34,612 bases of DNA from a virus. A model generated the notes under the pieces. That model ran no database searches. It saw only the letters and a program-made list of their open reading frames with translations, and was not told the origin of the DNA. How positions within the stretch are numbered: the first letter of the stretch is position 1; every line of letters begins with the position of its first letter. The position numbers and the translations under genes were made by a program. This document shows positions 7,245-14,044 of the stretch, in pieces. The DNA is taken from positions 1 through 34,612 of IMG/VR virus record IMGVR_UViG_3300002137_000055. One strand, written 5' to 3'.

Positions 7245-9311
7245 TTGCTAACTCTCAATCAAATACACGCCCAAATAGTAACTCTGGCAAACGCCCACTT
7301 TCAAATAGCGGAAGTGGGAATGGGAACGATAGCGGAACTACAAGGGAAACCCGATAGGCTATACCCGCTACTTTGGCTATCTAACGAAGGCGGTTCGTTA
7401 GAGGATAACTACAAGGTTGATAATATTCGCTTGACAATGTTCGGGCGTGTTATCGCGGGTGAAGAGGGGCAAGACGATGACGCTTCAGAGATTGAGGTGT
7501 TATCAGATATGCAATTGATTCTACTTGACTTTCTGAACTACTTTCACCAACAACACGGTCAAGAATATGTTACGGATAAGGCTGCCACATTAGAACACTT
7601 TACAGAACGAACGAATGACAGAACAGCGGGTTACTCTTGTGTCCTTGAATTAAAGCAGTTCTACGATTGGAATAAATGTCAGATTCCACAAAGCGGAGCA
7701 AGCATTCCTCCAAGTGTTGACGGGTTAACTTTGTACGACTTTTGCGACCAAAGTGTTATAGACAGATTAACAGCCCCACAGTTAGCTTGTTTATCTGCGG
7801 AGTTTGGAGGTGCTGACGTAACTATACAAGTTGATGGTAATACGATAGATACAACGCCAGCAGGTTCTACTTATAGCTTTACGTCAAAAGATACTGCGGG
7901 AACAACGATAGGAACGATTGCAAACCCTTCTATAATTGCAGACACAAATATTCGTAATCAAGCTAACGATTGGACAGATACGGAATTAGCAGAAGGAACA
8001 TACACACTAGGGCTTCAAAGAGTAATTGATTCAGATGGTTCAAATGTTGATACCGTAGATTATAAACCAATAGCAGACGGTGCTGTTTTTACGTGTACAC
8101 CCGCAACTAATCCATCTTTAGCGGTTGCCTTAGACGTAGCTACAATTGAGTTTGGAAAAGACCTAACGATAACAGCAACTCCTACGGATATTACTCCTAC
8201 AAATTATTACGCCTTTACGGAGGGTAGCTTGGGGTCATTGACCAAGATAGGCAGTCAAGCGGGTAATGTATTTAATTGGGCTGTTGATAGTGTACAAGGT
8301 GCTAATACAATCTACGTAAATGCTAACGATGGTAGTGCATCATGCTTTAACATTGTGGGTGAAGCGTTAACGGTTACAACGGTTTACATGAATAACGCCT
8401 TTGGTGGTGCTTTAGGATTATGGAGCGCGACAAAAAGAAGTGAGTTATTCGCATCTGCTTGGGGTAGGGTTAGGAGAAGTTCAGATAATGACGAGGCTGA
8501 CTTTTCGCTATTAACTGGGACTCCTGAAAGATTTGATAACACTTCAATCGCCTCTAATAGTTCTCCCGCTTCACATGATGGGGATACGTTTGCAACGTTC
8601 ATAGGTGCAACTAACGGATTCGTTCCTAACATCTATGACCAGGCGGGAAGTTCTGACGGTTCACAGACAACGGCTGCAAGTCAACCAAAGATTGCTACAA
8701 CCGGAACAATCAACACCAATTCAGGTTATCCAGCTTTAACATTTGATGGTAACGATAATTTTAAAGTGTGGAATAACACAACTGCTCCAGTAGCGTATCA
8801 AGGACTAAGCGATGCAATAACAATTGTAGCATGGGTTAAACCGAGCGCGATGACTACTGATGTTGGGGCTGCATGGTCACCAACATTTACATTGGTTGAA
8901 TTAAGGGTTAACTCTTCATCCTCAACCACTAAAGTACCGTTCAGTTTTGGGTTTGATAATAGTCGTTTACGTTGTGGGTTTACCGATAACTATACAACCA
9001 ACGCGGAAAACGTTATCAGTAACTCAACATTCCCGGTAGGTAACATTAGAATGGTTGCGGTTACGATTAATGGCGATGTTGTGAAGCTATACGTAGATGG
9101 TTGTTTGGATATTGAACAAACGCTAACTGTAGCAACGGGAAATAGAAGCGTAGGTGCTTTAAATAGTTCCTTGATAATTGGCTCACGTTCACGAGATGGA
9201 GGACAGGCAGACAGCTCTTATTATTGGGGAGATGTGATGGACATGGCCATTTACGATAGCGTGTTGAGTGATGACTATATAAGCAAACTAAGAAGATATT
9301 ATCTAAGCTGA
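7245..9311 (+). CDS. Neck/tail-completion domain fused to LamG-like adhesin domains
   Basis: A 688-residue fusion. Residues 1-150 (MLTLNQIHAQIVTLANAHFQ, RLYPLLWLSNEGG, QLILLDFLNYF, GYSCVLELKQFYDWNKCQ) look like the small neck or tail-completion protein that normally stands alone here in Bacteroidota phages. Residues about 160-380 are Thr/Asp-rich, Ig-like repeats. Residues 385-490 contain GRVRRSSDNDEADF and FVPNIYDQAGSSDG, as in arabinofuranosidase-B-like lectin domains. The last 200 residues are a concanavalin/LamG-type domain (AITIVAWVKPS, VKLYVDGCLDIEQ, DMAIYDSVLSDDYI). It probably displays a glycan-binding module at the neck. TTG 7245 is the only start that keeps the conserved N-terminus, since an in-frame stop lies at 7233. 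A 49-codon frame from ATG 7208 overlaps it. Confidence 0.68.
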   Translation: MLTLNQIHAQIVTLANAHFQIAEVGMGTIAELQGKPDRLYPLLWLSNEGGSLEDNYKVDNIRLTMFGRVIAGEEGQDDDASEIEVLSDMQLILLDFLNYFHQQHGQEYVTDKAATLEHFTERTNDRTAGYSCVLELKQFYDWNKCQIPQSGASIPPSVDGLTLYDFCDQSVIDRLTAPQLACLSAEFGGADVTIQVDGNTIDTTPAGSTYSFTSKDTAGTTIGTIANPSIIADTNIRNQANDWTDTELAEGTYTLGLQRVIDSDGSNVDTVDYKPIADGAVFTCTPATNPSLAVALDVATIEFGKDLTITATPTDITPTNYYAFTEGSLGSLTKIGSQAGNVFNWAVDSVQGANTIYVNANDGSASCFNIVGEALTVTTVYMNNAFGGALGLWSATKRSELFASAWGRVRRSSDNDEADFSLLTGTPERFDNTSIASNSSPASHDGDTFATFIGATNGFVPNIYDQAGSSDGSQTTAASQPKIATTGTINTNSGYPALTFDGNDNFKVWNNTTAPVAYQGLSDAITIVAWVKPSAMTTDVGAAWSPTFTLVELRVNSSSSTTKVPFSFGFDNSRLRCGFTDNYTTNAENVISNSTFPVGNIRMVAVTINGDVVKLYVDGCLDIEQTLTVATGNRSVGALNSSLIIGSRSRDGGQADSSYYWGDVMDMAIYDSVLSDDYISKLRRYYLS

Positions 9312-9526
9312 TGTATCTAATCTTATCACATAAAGAAGCGGAAATTCGCAACCTGGAGGAGGCTGCAAGGTTGGATATTAAAGGCGGCTCTATTTACCGT
9401 TGGGCAATGATTGTAGGCGATGAATTAACAGCCATAGACGTTGAAGATGGTGATGGGTTAACGGGTCAAGAGGCGTTAGAATGTGTTGGTGAGCTGCCAG
9501 TTGGCTTTATAAAAAACTGGAATTAG
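9311..9526 (+). CDS. Small hypothetical protein
   Basis: A 71-residue acidic protein of unknown function (MYLILSHKEAEIRNLEEAAR ... GELPVGFIKNWN). Its ATG overlaps the adhesin-fusion stop as TGATG, so the two are translationally coupled. No domain was recognised. It stands between the neck-adhesin gene and the lysis genes. Confidence 0.55.
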   Translation: MYLILSHKEAEIRNLEEAARLDIKGGSIYRWAMIVGDELTAIDVEDGDGLTGQEALECVGELPVGFIKNWN

Positions 9527-9543
9527 TAATTAATGAGTTTAAA

Positions 9544-9876
9544 ATGTCATACGATAAAATGCACAGCGTTACGGAATATGTGAATGAGATACTTATAGCA
9601 GGTACGGGAGTAGCTACATCTTTAGTTGCGTGGAAACAAGGTCAAAAAACGGCTAAGACAAGTCACCTAGACAACGTTGAGAAGGCTATTGAGATTTGGG
9701 AGAACACATCCGATAGGCTGAACACGAGCCTAACGAATTTGCAGGATGAAATGGTTGAGCTACGAAAGAACCATAAAGACTGCGAAGAAAGCAAGATGCT
9801 ACTGAGTGAGAAGGTAAATCAGCTAGAGAATACAATGCACAACATTATCGGAACGCCAAAGAATAAGCGCAAATGA
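9544..9876 (+). CDS. Membrane-anchored coiled-coil protein, possible holin or lysis accessory
   Basis: A 110-residue protein with one hydrophobic segment near the N-terminus (residues about 13-31, VNEILIAGTGVATSLVAW) followed by a long charged coiled coil (residues 38-98). It sits 4 bases in overlap (ATGA) with the predicted lysis enzyme downstream, the usual place for a holin. The single-span plus cytoplasmic coil form is common in phage-encoded proteins next to endolysins. Function is inferred from location and topology; no holin family motif can be claimed. Confidence 0.55.
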   Translation: MSYDKMHSVTEYVNEILIAGTGVATSLVAWKQGQKTAKTSHLDNVEKAIEIWENTSDRLNTSLTNLQDEMVELRKNHKDCEESKMLLSEKVNQLENTMHNIIGTPKNKRK

Positions 9877-10307
9877 GAGCCACACTTTGCCGCGAATACT
9901 ACAAGGCTCAAACACATGGAACGCTAACCATTTACGATGAAGATACGGGTAAACAAGTGTTTAAATGTAGAACGCTTGAATTACCCAACCTTAATAACGA
10001 AAGGAATGTTAGTTGTATTCCAGAAGGTCACTACGATGTGTCTCCTGTTTATTCACAAACCTTTGGTAATATTTACGGAGTTGAGGAAGTTCCTGGACGT
10101 TCATTAATTAGAATCCATCAAGGTAACTACGCGGGGTCTATTAACCCTAAAACGGGGCATTCAGATATTAGGGGTTGCATATTGGTTGGCAAGGCGTTTG
10201 TGGATATTTCGGGAGATGGTATTGCAGACATTACATCTAGCAAATCAACGTTAAAAGAGTTGATGAAGATTGCTCCAGATGGTTTTGTTTTGGAGGTTAC
10301 ACAATAG
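9873..10307 (+). CDS. DUF5675 family protein, probable cell-wall lysis protein
   Basis: A 144-residue protein with the DUF5675 pattern: CRTLELPNLNNERNVSCIPE, then VPGRSLIRIHQGNY and DIRGCILVG. The His82 (IHQGN) and Cys102 (GCILVG) pair recalls the His...Gly-Cys arrangement of L,D-transpeptidase-like (YkuD) folds, so a peptidoglycan-acting enzyme is plausible. It follows a membrane protein by an ATGA overlap and is the last gene of the rightward late unit. No other endolysin candidate was recognised. Its end overlaps the convergent gene by 11 bases. Family assignment is fairly sure; the lytic role is inferred. Confidence 0.68.
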   Translation: MRATLCREYYKAQTHGTLTIYDEDTGKQVFKCRTLELPNLNNERNVSCIPEGHYDVSPVYSQTFGNIYGVEEVPGRSLIRIHQGNYAGSINPKTGHSDIRGCILVGKAFVDISGDGIADITSSKSTLKELMKIAPDGFVLEVTQ

Positions 10308-10515
10308 CATCCCCATTTACATACATCCGATAGCAGAATAGTAGAAAGTAGTTTCTTGCCTTTCCTTGCTCAAAGTTTATAATTGTTCTTCTTGACACGC
10401 CAAACATTTTAGCCTTTTCGCCTTGTGAAATATTATTCACTTTTGAAACTATTTGTTTGACGTTGTTGTCGAACTCCGTTTCGTATTGCAGTTTATATCC
10501 TTGTAATTCAGTCAT
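10297..10515 (-). CDS. Helix-turn-helix DNA-binding protein
   Basis: A 72-residue protein with a helix-turn-helix in residues about 31-55 (QGEKAKMFGVSRRTIINFEQ), followed by a basic patch and an aromatic-rich C-terminus. It is the last gene of the leftward operon and overlaps the end of the late lysis gene tail-to-tail. A second regulator lies upstream in the same operon. It may be a Cro- or repressor-like protein. The 52-base gap upstream contains no clear TAnnTTTG box. Confidence 0.6.
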   Translation of the reverse strand: MTELQGYKLQYETEFDNNVKQIVSKVNNISQGEKAKMFGVSRRTIINFEQGKARNYFLLFCYRMYVNGDAIV

Positions 10516-10567
10516 TTACGTTGTGCGTTTATTTTCACATTTCATAGCCAATTGTTGTATGCAAGTG

Positions 10568-10816
10568 CTACGTTCGTGAAGTCCGAAACACCTGTACTAC
10601 TAATTCTTTTTCTTTTCTTTTTTCCCCACGCTCTGAATACGTTTCGTTTATTGCGTTTAGGTACTTAATCAAAGAGTCTATCGAATACCCTTTTACACCT
10701 TTCTCAATCGTACTTGGTAGGCTTGAGTGTATTCCTTTCTGCTCCAAATCGTAAGTAGAAACACCAAGCTCTTTTCTTAGGGTTTCTATTTGCTTTCCTA
10801 TATCTTGCCTTACCAT
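10568..10816 (-). CDS. XRE-like helix-turn-helix regulator
   Basis: An 82-residue protein with a lambda-repressor-like fold pattern: MVRQDIGKQIETLRKELGVS, then TYDLEQKGIHSSLPSTIEKG and SIDSLIKYLNAI. It lacks a C-terminal oligomerisation or peptidase domain, so it is a minimal XRE protein. The start overlaps the preceding stop by 7 bases. It is the best candidate to bind the paired CTACAAA-N5-GTAG boxes over the operon promoter, although this is inferred. Confidence 0.7.
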   Translation of the reverse strand: MVRQDIGKQIETLRKELGVSTYDLEQKGIHSSLPSTIEKGVKGYSIDSLIKYLNAINETYSERGEKRKEKELVVQVFRTSRT

Positions 10817-11067
10817 TTCTTTTTGTTTGGATTTCGCCTACATTCTACGCTCGTTGTGTCAATCTCATTTTTATACAATGATTTAATTTTAGTATAAGAT
10901 TGAGCGTAAATATTTCCGCCAGATTCTGACTTAATTAAGTACTTGTTAAAATAACAATCCCAAGATAATCTACCACATTGCCCTTTTTCGTTTTCCACTA
11001 AATCACCTAAAAGGATAGGCTCTTTAGTTTTCCTATCCTTTATCGGTGTATATCTTTCGTTTATCAT
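10810..11067 (-). CDS. Small hypothetical protein
   Basis: An 85-residue basic protein starting MINERYTPIKDRKTKEPI with the segment LLGDLVENEKGQ. That segment is weakly reminiscent of YopX-type phage proteins, in which a KDxxGKEIxxGDxV motif is followed by beta strands. The start is placed at 11067 because it overlaps the stop of the preceding gene as TAATG. A Met 16 codons further upstream (11115) exists but would overlap that gene by 49 bases. No function can be assigned. Confidence 0.55.
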   Translation of the reverse strand: MINERYTPIKDRKTKEPILLGDLVENEKGQCGRLSWDCYFNKYLIKSESGGNIYAQSYTKIKSLYKNEIDTTSVECRRNPNKKKW

Positions 11068-11294
11068 TAGAATCCGAATTTTTCTTTCATCATTATTCTT
11101 TTTGCTTTGTCCCATCCTTTAGTCCAGGCATCCATCAACTCGGTAGTCGAAGCTTCATTTTTAGGAGTTTCCCCTATTTTTCTTTCAGTTAACATGTTCA
11201 TTAACTCTTTGCTTTGAGCAGGAACTCTCATAATTCCTTGTTCGTGGTTAATCATTCCGAAAGTCTCTGCTGTTATAATTTGTGAAGTTGTCAT
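11067..11294 (-). CDS. Hypothetical protein, first gene of the leftward operon
   Basis: A 75-residue protein (MTTSQIITAETFGMINHEQG ... KAKRIMMKEKFGF) with no recognised domain. It is the promoter-proximal gene of the leftward operon; its ATG is 24 bases from a well-formed TTTG-N19-TATATTTG promoter. The presence of two helix-turn-helix genes downstream suggests that this protein takes part in, or is controlled by, the same switch. Confidence 0.6.
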   Translation of the reverse strand: MTTSQIITAETFGMINHEQGIMRVPAQSKELMNMLTERKIGETPKNEASTTELMDAWTKGWDKAKRIMMKEKFGF

Positions 11295-11315
11295 AATATC
11301 TTTTGTTTTTGTTCT

Positions 11316-11365
11316 CTACAAATATACGTAGATATTTTATACCTACAAACTTTTGTAGATATTTT
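11316..11365. promoter_or_regulatory. Tandem operator boxes CTACAAA-N5-GTAGATATTTT
   Basis: Two direct copies: 11316-11338 (spacer TATAC) and 11343-11365 (spacer CTTTT), 27 bp apart. In the second, CTACAAA-CT-TTTGTAG is a perfect 16-base dyad (11343-11358). In the first only CTAC/GTAG is symmetric. One box covers the -33 and the other the -7 of the leftward promoter. Auto-repression by one of the helix-turn-helix proteins of the operon is the natural inference. Confidence 0.75.
11319..11349 (-). promoter_or_regulatory. Leftward promoter (TTTG-N19-TATATTTG)
   Basis: On the minus strand the -33 box TTTG (plus-strand CAAA, 11346-11349) and the -7 box TATATTTG (plus-strand CAAATATA, 11319-11326) are 19 bases apart, the textbook Bacteroidota arrangement. 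Both boxes lie inside the two copies of the operator-like repeat, so a protein bound there would block RNA polymerase. Confidence 0.8.
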
Positions 11366-11454
11366 TTCAAAATATTTTTTCCAACGCTCAAAAAAGAAAA
11401 GAAAAAGGGTACGTGCTAAACTTAAAGTTTGCGCTATAAAACCGCACCAGACAC

Positions 11455-11514
11455 ACAACAATACCTAAACCCAACCCTACGGGTCGCTACGCTTGTGTTT
11501 AGCCAAACCGTTGT
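11455..11514. repeat. Long imperfect hairpin, attC-like shape
   Basis: ACAAC (11455-11459) pairs with GTTGT (11510-11514). Inside, CTAAACCCAA (11465-11474) pairs with TTGTGTTTAG (11493-11502) with one mismatch, around an 18-base loop. The nested arms with unpaired bases between them recall integron attC sites, but the flanks do not fit the RYYYAAC/GTTRRRY consensus well. It could equally be a transcription or replication structure. It lies in the divergent control region. Confidence 0.5.
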
Positions 11515-11518
11515 ATGA

Positions 11519-11582
11519 TAAATCATGCGTTATCGCATATAATTTGGTTAATGAATGGTAAATCATACGTAAAAGCATATAA
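11519..11582. repeat. Pair of 24-bp direct repeats spaced 40 bp
   Basis: TAAATCATGCGTTATCGCAT plus ATAA at 11519-11542 and TAAATCATACGTAAAAGCAT plus ATAA at 11559-11582, 20 of 24 bases identical. The first copy contains the inverted repeat ATGCG-TTAT-CGCAT. They lie 23 bases or more upstream of the rightward promoter's -33 box, a position suited to activator or repressor binding. Nothing else similar was seen in the window. Confidence 0.65.
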
Positions 11583-11604
11583 AAACTATACATACAATCT
11601 TCCG

Positions 11605-11633
11605 TTGTGCGTCAAAACTAAACCCTATCTTTG
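11605..11633 (+). promoter_or_regulatory. Rightward promoter (TTG-N18-TATCTTTG), leaderless geometry
   Basis: TTG at 11605-11607 and TATCTTTG at 11626-11633 fit the Bacteroidota -33/-7 pattern. The GTG start at 11638 lies only 4 bases after the -7 box, so the transcript would begin at or within a base or two of the start codon. The interval 11366-11637 otherwise holds only the hairpin and repeats listed and an AAACTT-A-AAGTTT dyad at 11418-11430; no gene was found there. Confidence 0.65.
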
Positions 11634-11637
11634 AAGT

Positions 11638-12021
11638 GTGAAAATTAATTCACCATCAATGAAAGGAAGCGAGAAAATACTAAGCGTTATAATTGCTATC
11701 CTAGTAGCTATTGTTATTGTGTTGAGCGTACTAAGGCAACAGTCAGAAGTTGAGATAGGCGCGACAGAATACGCTATAATTGAGCTTCGTAAATCTCGAA
11801 TCGCGATGTACGATAATCAGATTGATTCGTTAAATAGAATTATTCTTACATTGCAAACCGAAAGAACAAAAATAGATGTACAAGAGTCTAAAGTTCGTAT
11901 CGTTACCATTCGTGAAATTGATAGCATTGCTAGGTTGCCTTACGATGAGCAGTCAATCTATATCGCAAACGGTCTATCCTCACTTGACAGTATTAAACGG
12001 AGATACTTTAGCGGTCTTTAG
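11638..12021 (+). CDS. Membrane-anchored coiled-coil protein, inner-membrane spanin-like (Rz-like)
   Basis: A 127-residue protein with a transmembrane segment at residues about 14-31 (ILSVIIAILVAIVIVLSVL), then a long coiled coil (YDNQIDSLNRIILTLQTERT) and a C-terminal segment IVTIREIDSIARLPYDEQSI. The form (short cytoplasmic tail, one span, periplasmic coil) is that of inner-membrane spanins. The last 146 bases overlap, out of frame, a gene for a lipoprotein-like protein, as in Rz/Rz1 pairs. The start is GTG 11638, directly after a -7 box; ATG 11659 is an in-frame alternative. It could instead be a holin. Confidence 0.6.
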   Translation: MKINSPSMKGSEKILSVIIAILVAIVIVLSVLRQQSEVEIGATEYAIIELRKSRIAMYDNQIDSLNRIILTLQTERTKIDVQESKVRIVTIREIDSIARLPYDEQSIYIANGLSSLDSIKRRYFSGL

Positions 12022-12328
12022 CCTCAACCAATACGAGGCGGTTCGGTTTAGCATCGGCTACATTAGACATCTCCAGAAGCTCGACACGTTACACGTAGCG
12101 AAGGTTTACAACCTAGACGCGCAAATACACGTAAAAGATAATGTTATCGCCTTAGAACGCTTTAAAACGGCTGAAAACGAAGCTATCATTATGAACCTTG
12201 AATCAGTTGTCAAGGAATACAAGACAACTCGAAGAAGGCAAAGAATCAAATCAACATTCACATACATCGGTTTGGGTCTTATTGCGGGCGCTGAAGCGGG
12301 TGTTATAACATACCTTTTAATTAGATGA
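11876..12328 (+). CDS. Spanin-like protein with lipobox and C-terminal membrane span
   Basis: A 150-residue protein starting at ATG 11876 inside the previous gene in another frame. The N-terminus is an export signal ending in a lipobox-like LIALLGC (Cys21). A non-lipoprotein cleavage after SSQSISQ is also possible. The mature part begins TVYPHLTVLNGDTLAVFSLN, followed by a helical coil (about residues 60-125) and a C-terminal hydrophobic span (YIGLGLIAGAEAGVITYLLI). Lipid anchor at one end and membrane span at the other is the plan of unimolecular spanins such as T1 gp11. Similar proteins, without assigned function, are common in Bacteroidota phages. It overlaps the next gene as ATGA. Confidence 0.6.
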   Translation: MYKSLKFVSLPFVKLIALLGCLTMSSQSISQTVYPHLTVLNGDTLAVFSLNQYEAVRFSIGYIRHLQKLDTLHVAKVYNLDAQIHVKDNVIALERFKTAENEAIIMNLESVVKEYKTTRRRQRIKSTFTYIGLGLIAGAEAGVITYLLIR

Positions 12329-12525
12329 GCCTATATCATTCAAATCAAGGTATACGCGAAGAGATAGACAGGATTCTAAAGAGCAACGCTAAAAGACAGT
12401 CTAATCTAGGTACTGAATCTACTGAAGATGAAATATTCAGAGCGCGTAAACTTTGGGCGAATGACCTAATCGAGATAAGCAAACTAGATTCAGAGTTTGC
12501 AAAGGTTTTAGATCCGAACGAATAA
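12325..12525 (+). CDS. Small helical hypothetical protein
   Basis: A 66-residue charged, helical protein (MSLYHSNQGIREEIDRILKS ... AKVLDPNE) without a recognised domain. It is coupled on both sides: ATGA with the spanin-like gene and TAATG with the metallophosphoesterase gene. Its tight coupling to the latter suggests a partner role, but nothing in the sequence shows this. Confidence 0.5.
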   Translation: MSLYHSNQGIREEIDRILKSNAKRQSNLGTESTEDEIFRARKLWANDLIEISKLDSEFAKVLDPNE

Positions 12526-13625
12526 TGAAAGACCCTCATGGAGGAAATAAGCGCGTCCGTTTAAACGACCAAGAGCGCGAGGTAATAATGGAAATGCGAG
12601 GCGAAACCGTTACCAACATCAACGGTAACACCGCGTTAGACATACACCTACAAGAAAGAGGGATAAATAAAAAGGACGTTACAAGCGTTAAGCATTGGCA
12701 GTCAGCAAGTGGCGAACTACGGTTTTCAGTTGTAACGAAAGAAGGCAAGGTTACAACTTTAGAGCAACAATTCGAGCCGATACTAAAAGACCTTCAAAGC
12801 TATTCGCCAAAGTTTAAGAAGATTAAACGCGAAAAAGTAACAGACCCTCATTGCTTAATCATTGACCCTTCTGACGTTCACGTTGGTAAACTAGCAACAG
12901 TTAGTGAGACTGGTTCACATTACGATATTGAGAAAGCTGTATCACAAGTTGATAAAGGAATAGATGGAATCCTTAACAAGTCCTTCGGATTTAATATTGA
13001 AAAGGTAATCTTTGTAATCGGTAATGACTGTTTGCATATTGACAACCCAAGAAGACAGACAACAAGCGGAACACCACAAGACACTTCTGGAATGTGGCAT
13101 GAGGCATTCATTGCAGCTAAAGAGATGTACGTTCGGGCGATTGAAAGAATACTACCTTATTCAGATGTTGAGATAATATTCAATCCGTCTAACCATGATT
13201 ACATGAGTGGTTTTATGTTAGCTCAAACTATTGAGGCTTATTTCAGATGGTCTAAGAATGTGACCTTTGATGTATCAATAAGCCATAGGAAGTACACCAA
13301 GTACGGCAACAACATGATAGCCACAAGTCACGGAGACGGGGCTAAGTTAGAAAACACCCCTTTGTTAATGGCAACGGAAAACCCGCAAATGTGGAACGAT
13401 TGCCACTTTAGATACATCTACTTGCACCACTTGCACCACAAACAGACACACAAGTTTATGAGTGGAAAGGATTTTATCGGGGTTACTGCTGAGTATCTAA
13501 GGACACCAAGTCCTTCGGATTCATGGCATCATCGTAATGGATATGTCGGAGCAAAGAAAGCCATTGAGGGTTTCATTCATTCGTTTGATAACGGTCAGGT
13601 GGCTAGGTTAACGCACCACGTATGA
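12525..13625 (+). CDS. Calcineurin-like metallophosphoesterase
   Basis: A 366-residue protein with the full set of metallophosphoesterase motifs: DPSDVH (Asp117, His119), GND at 166-168, SNHD at 222-225, SHGDG at 268-272 and the C-terminal HHLHH at 301-305. These bind a two-metal centre and hydrolyse phosphodiesters or phosphomonoesters. The first 60 residues contain a helix-turn-helix-like region (VIMEMRGETVTNINGNTALD), which suggests DNA as substrate. Proteins of this type are frequent in phage genomes without a known role; DNA end processing or repair is plausible. It ends the 11638-13625 operon. The substrate is unknown. Confidence 0.8.
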   Translation: MKDPHGGNKRVRLNDQEREVIMEMRGETVTNINGNTALDIHLQERGINKKDVTSVKHWQSASGELRFSVVTKEGKVTTLEQQFEPILKDLQSYSPKFKKIKREKVTDPHCLIIDPSDVHVGKLATVSETGSHYDIEKAVSQVDKGIDGILNKSFGFNIEKVIFVIGNDCLHIDNPRRQTTSGTPQDTSGMWHEAFIAAKEMYVRAIERILPYSDVEIIFNPSNHDYMSGFMLAQTIEAYFRWSKNVTFDVSISHRKYTKYGNNMIATSHGDGAKLENTPLLMATENPQMWNDCHFRYIYLHHLHHKQTHKFMSGKDFIGVTAEYLRTPSPSDSWHHRNGYVGAKKAIEGFIHSFDNGQVARLTHHV

Positions 13626-13649
13626 CACGTTAGCCCAACAATCACCCCG

Positions 13650-13669
13650 TACCGTATCGGTAGTGATAC
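13650..13669. repeat. Overlapping short inverted repeats in intergenic region
   Basis: TACCG-TAT-CGGTA (13650-13662) overlaps GTATC-GGTAGT-GATAC (13654-13669), two alternative dyads in the gap after the metallophosphoesterase gene. It may be an operator or a weak termination structure; no T-run follows. The rest of the 178-base gap (13626-13803) holds regulatory module 1. Confidence 0.4.
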
Positions 13670-13677
13670 ATTACTTA

Positions 13678-13779
13678 TTTAGAATGATTATAAACTACGT
13701 TGATTTCGTGCTTAAACGCAATTAATTTGCCTTATGTATTTCGTTTATGCGAAATATCAATTACTAAAGTGTATATTTG
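13678..13779 (+). promoter_or_regulatory. Early regulatory module 1: IR1, IR2 and TATATTTG promoter
   Basis: IR1 TTTAGAATGATTATAAA (13678-13694, one mismatch from a perfect dyad), IR2 ATTTCG-TTTATG-CGAAAT (13738-13755) and the -7 box TATATTTG (13772-13779). The segment TATATTTGGTCTATAATTAA is identical in module 2 at 16799. IR2 begins 34 bp before the -7 box in both copies and so covers the -33 region, where no TTTG is present. That suits an activator that replaces -33 contacts, or a repressor. Confidence 0.72.
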
Positions 13780-13803
13780 GTCTATAATTAAAAATCAATA
13801 ATC

Positions 13804-14025
13804 ATGAAAATTATAGAAACTGTAAAAACAGAAAGCAAAGCAAAAGAGATACTGGAAGCTAACGGCTTTCAGTTGTTTTCAAAAAAAGCATCTTGCCATT
13901 GCGAATGCGGAGAAACTGTGGCTCTATTCGGGCACGATAAAGATTATGACAGAGTAGCCTTAGTTGGTGTCTGTGAGGCTTGCGGAGATGACGAAGCAAG
14001 TCAAATTGATGTGTTGAATGTTTAA
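13804..14025 (+). CDS. Small zinc-binding-like protein
   Basis: A 73-residue protein with a cysteine-rich core: SCHCECGE at about residues 30-37 and CEAC at about 58-61, enough ligands for one zinc ribbon. The N-terminus is a helix (SKAKEILEANGF). It is the first gene after early regulatory module 1, so it is likely among the first phage proteins made. Host takeover or a regulatory role is possible but is inference from position. Confidence 0.6.
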   Translation: MKIIETVKTESKAKEILEANGFQLFSKKASCHCECGETVALFGHDKDYDRVALVGVCEACGDDEASQIDVLNV

Positions 14026-14044
14026 CCAACAAAACAGATAAAAA

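Noticed and set aside
7208-7357. 49-codon open frame from ATG overlapping the start of the neck-adhesin gene
   Set aside because: Its product is a low-complexity Ser/Asn/Gly string after the first dozen residues and most of it lies inside the conserved N-terminal domain of the larger gene in another frame. It may serve only for translational coupling.
10308-11640. Integrase or attP site in the control region
   Set aside because: No tyrosine or serine recombinase pattern is visible in any frame of the window; repeats there are better explained as operators or a hairpin.
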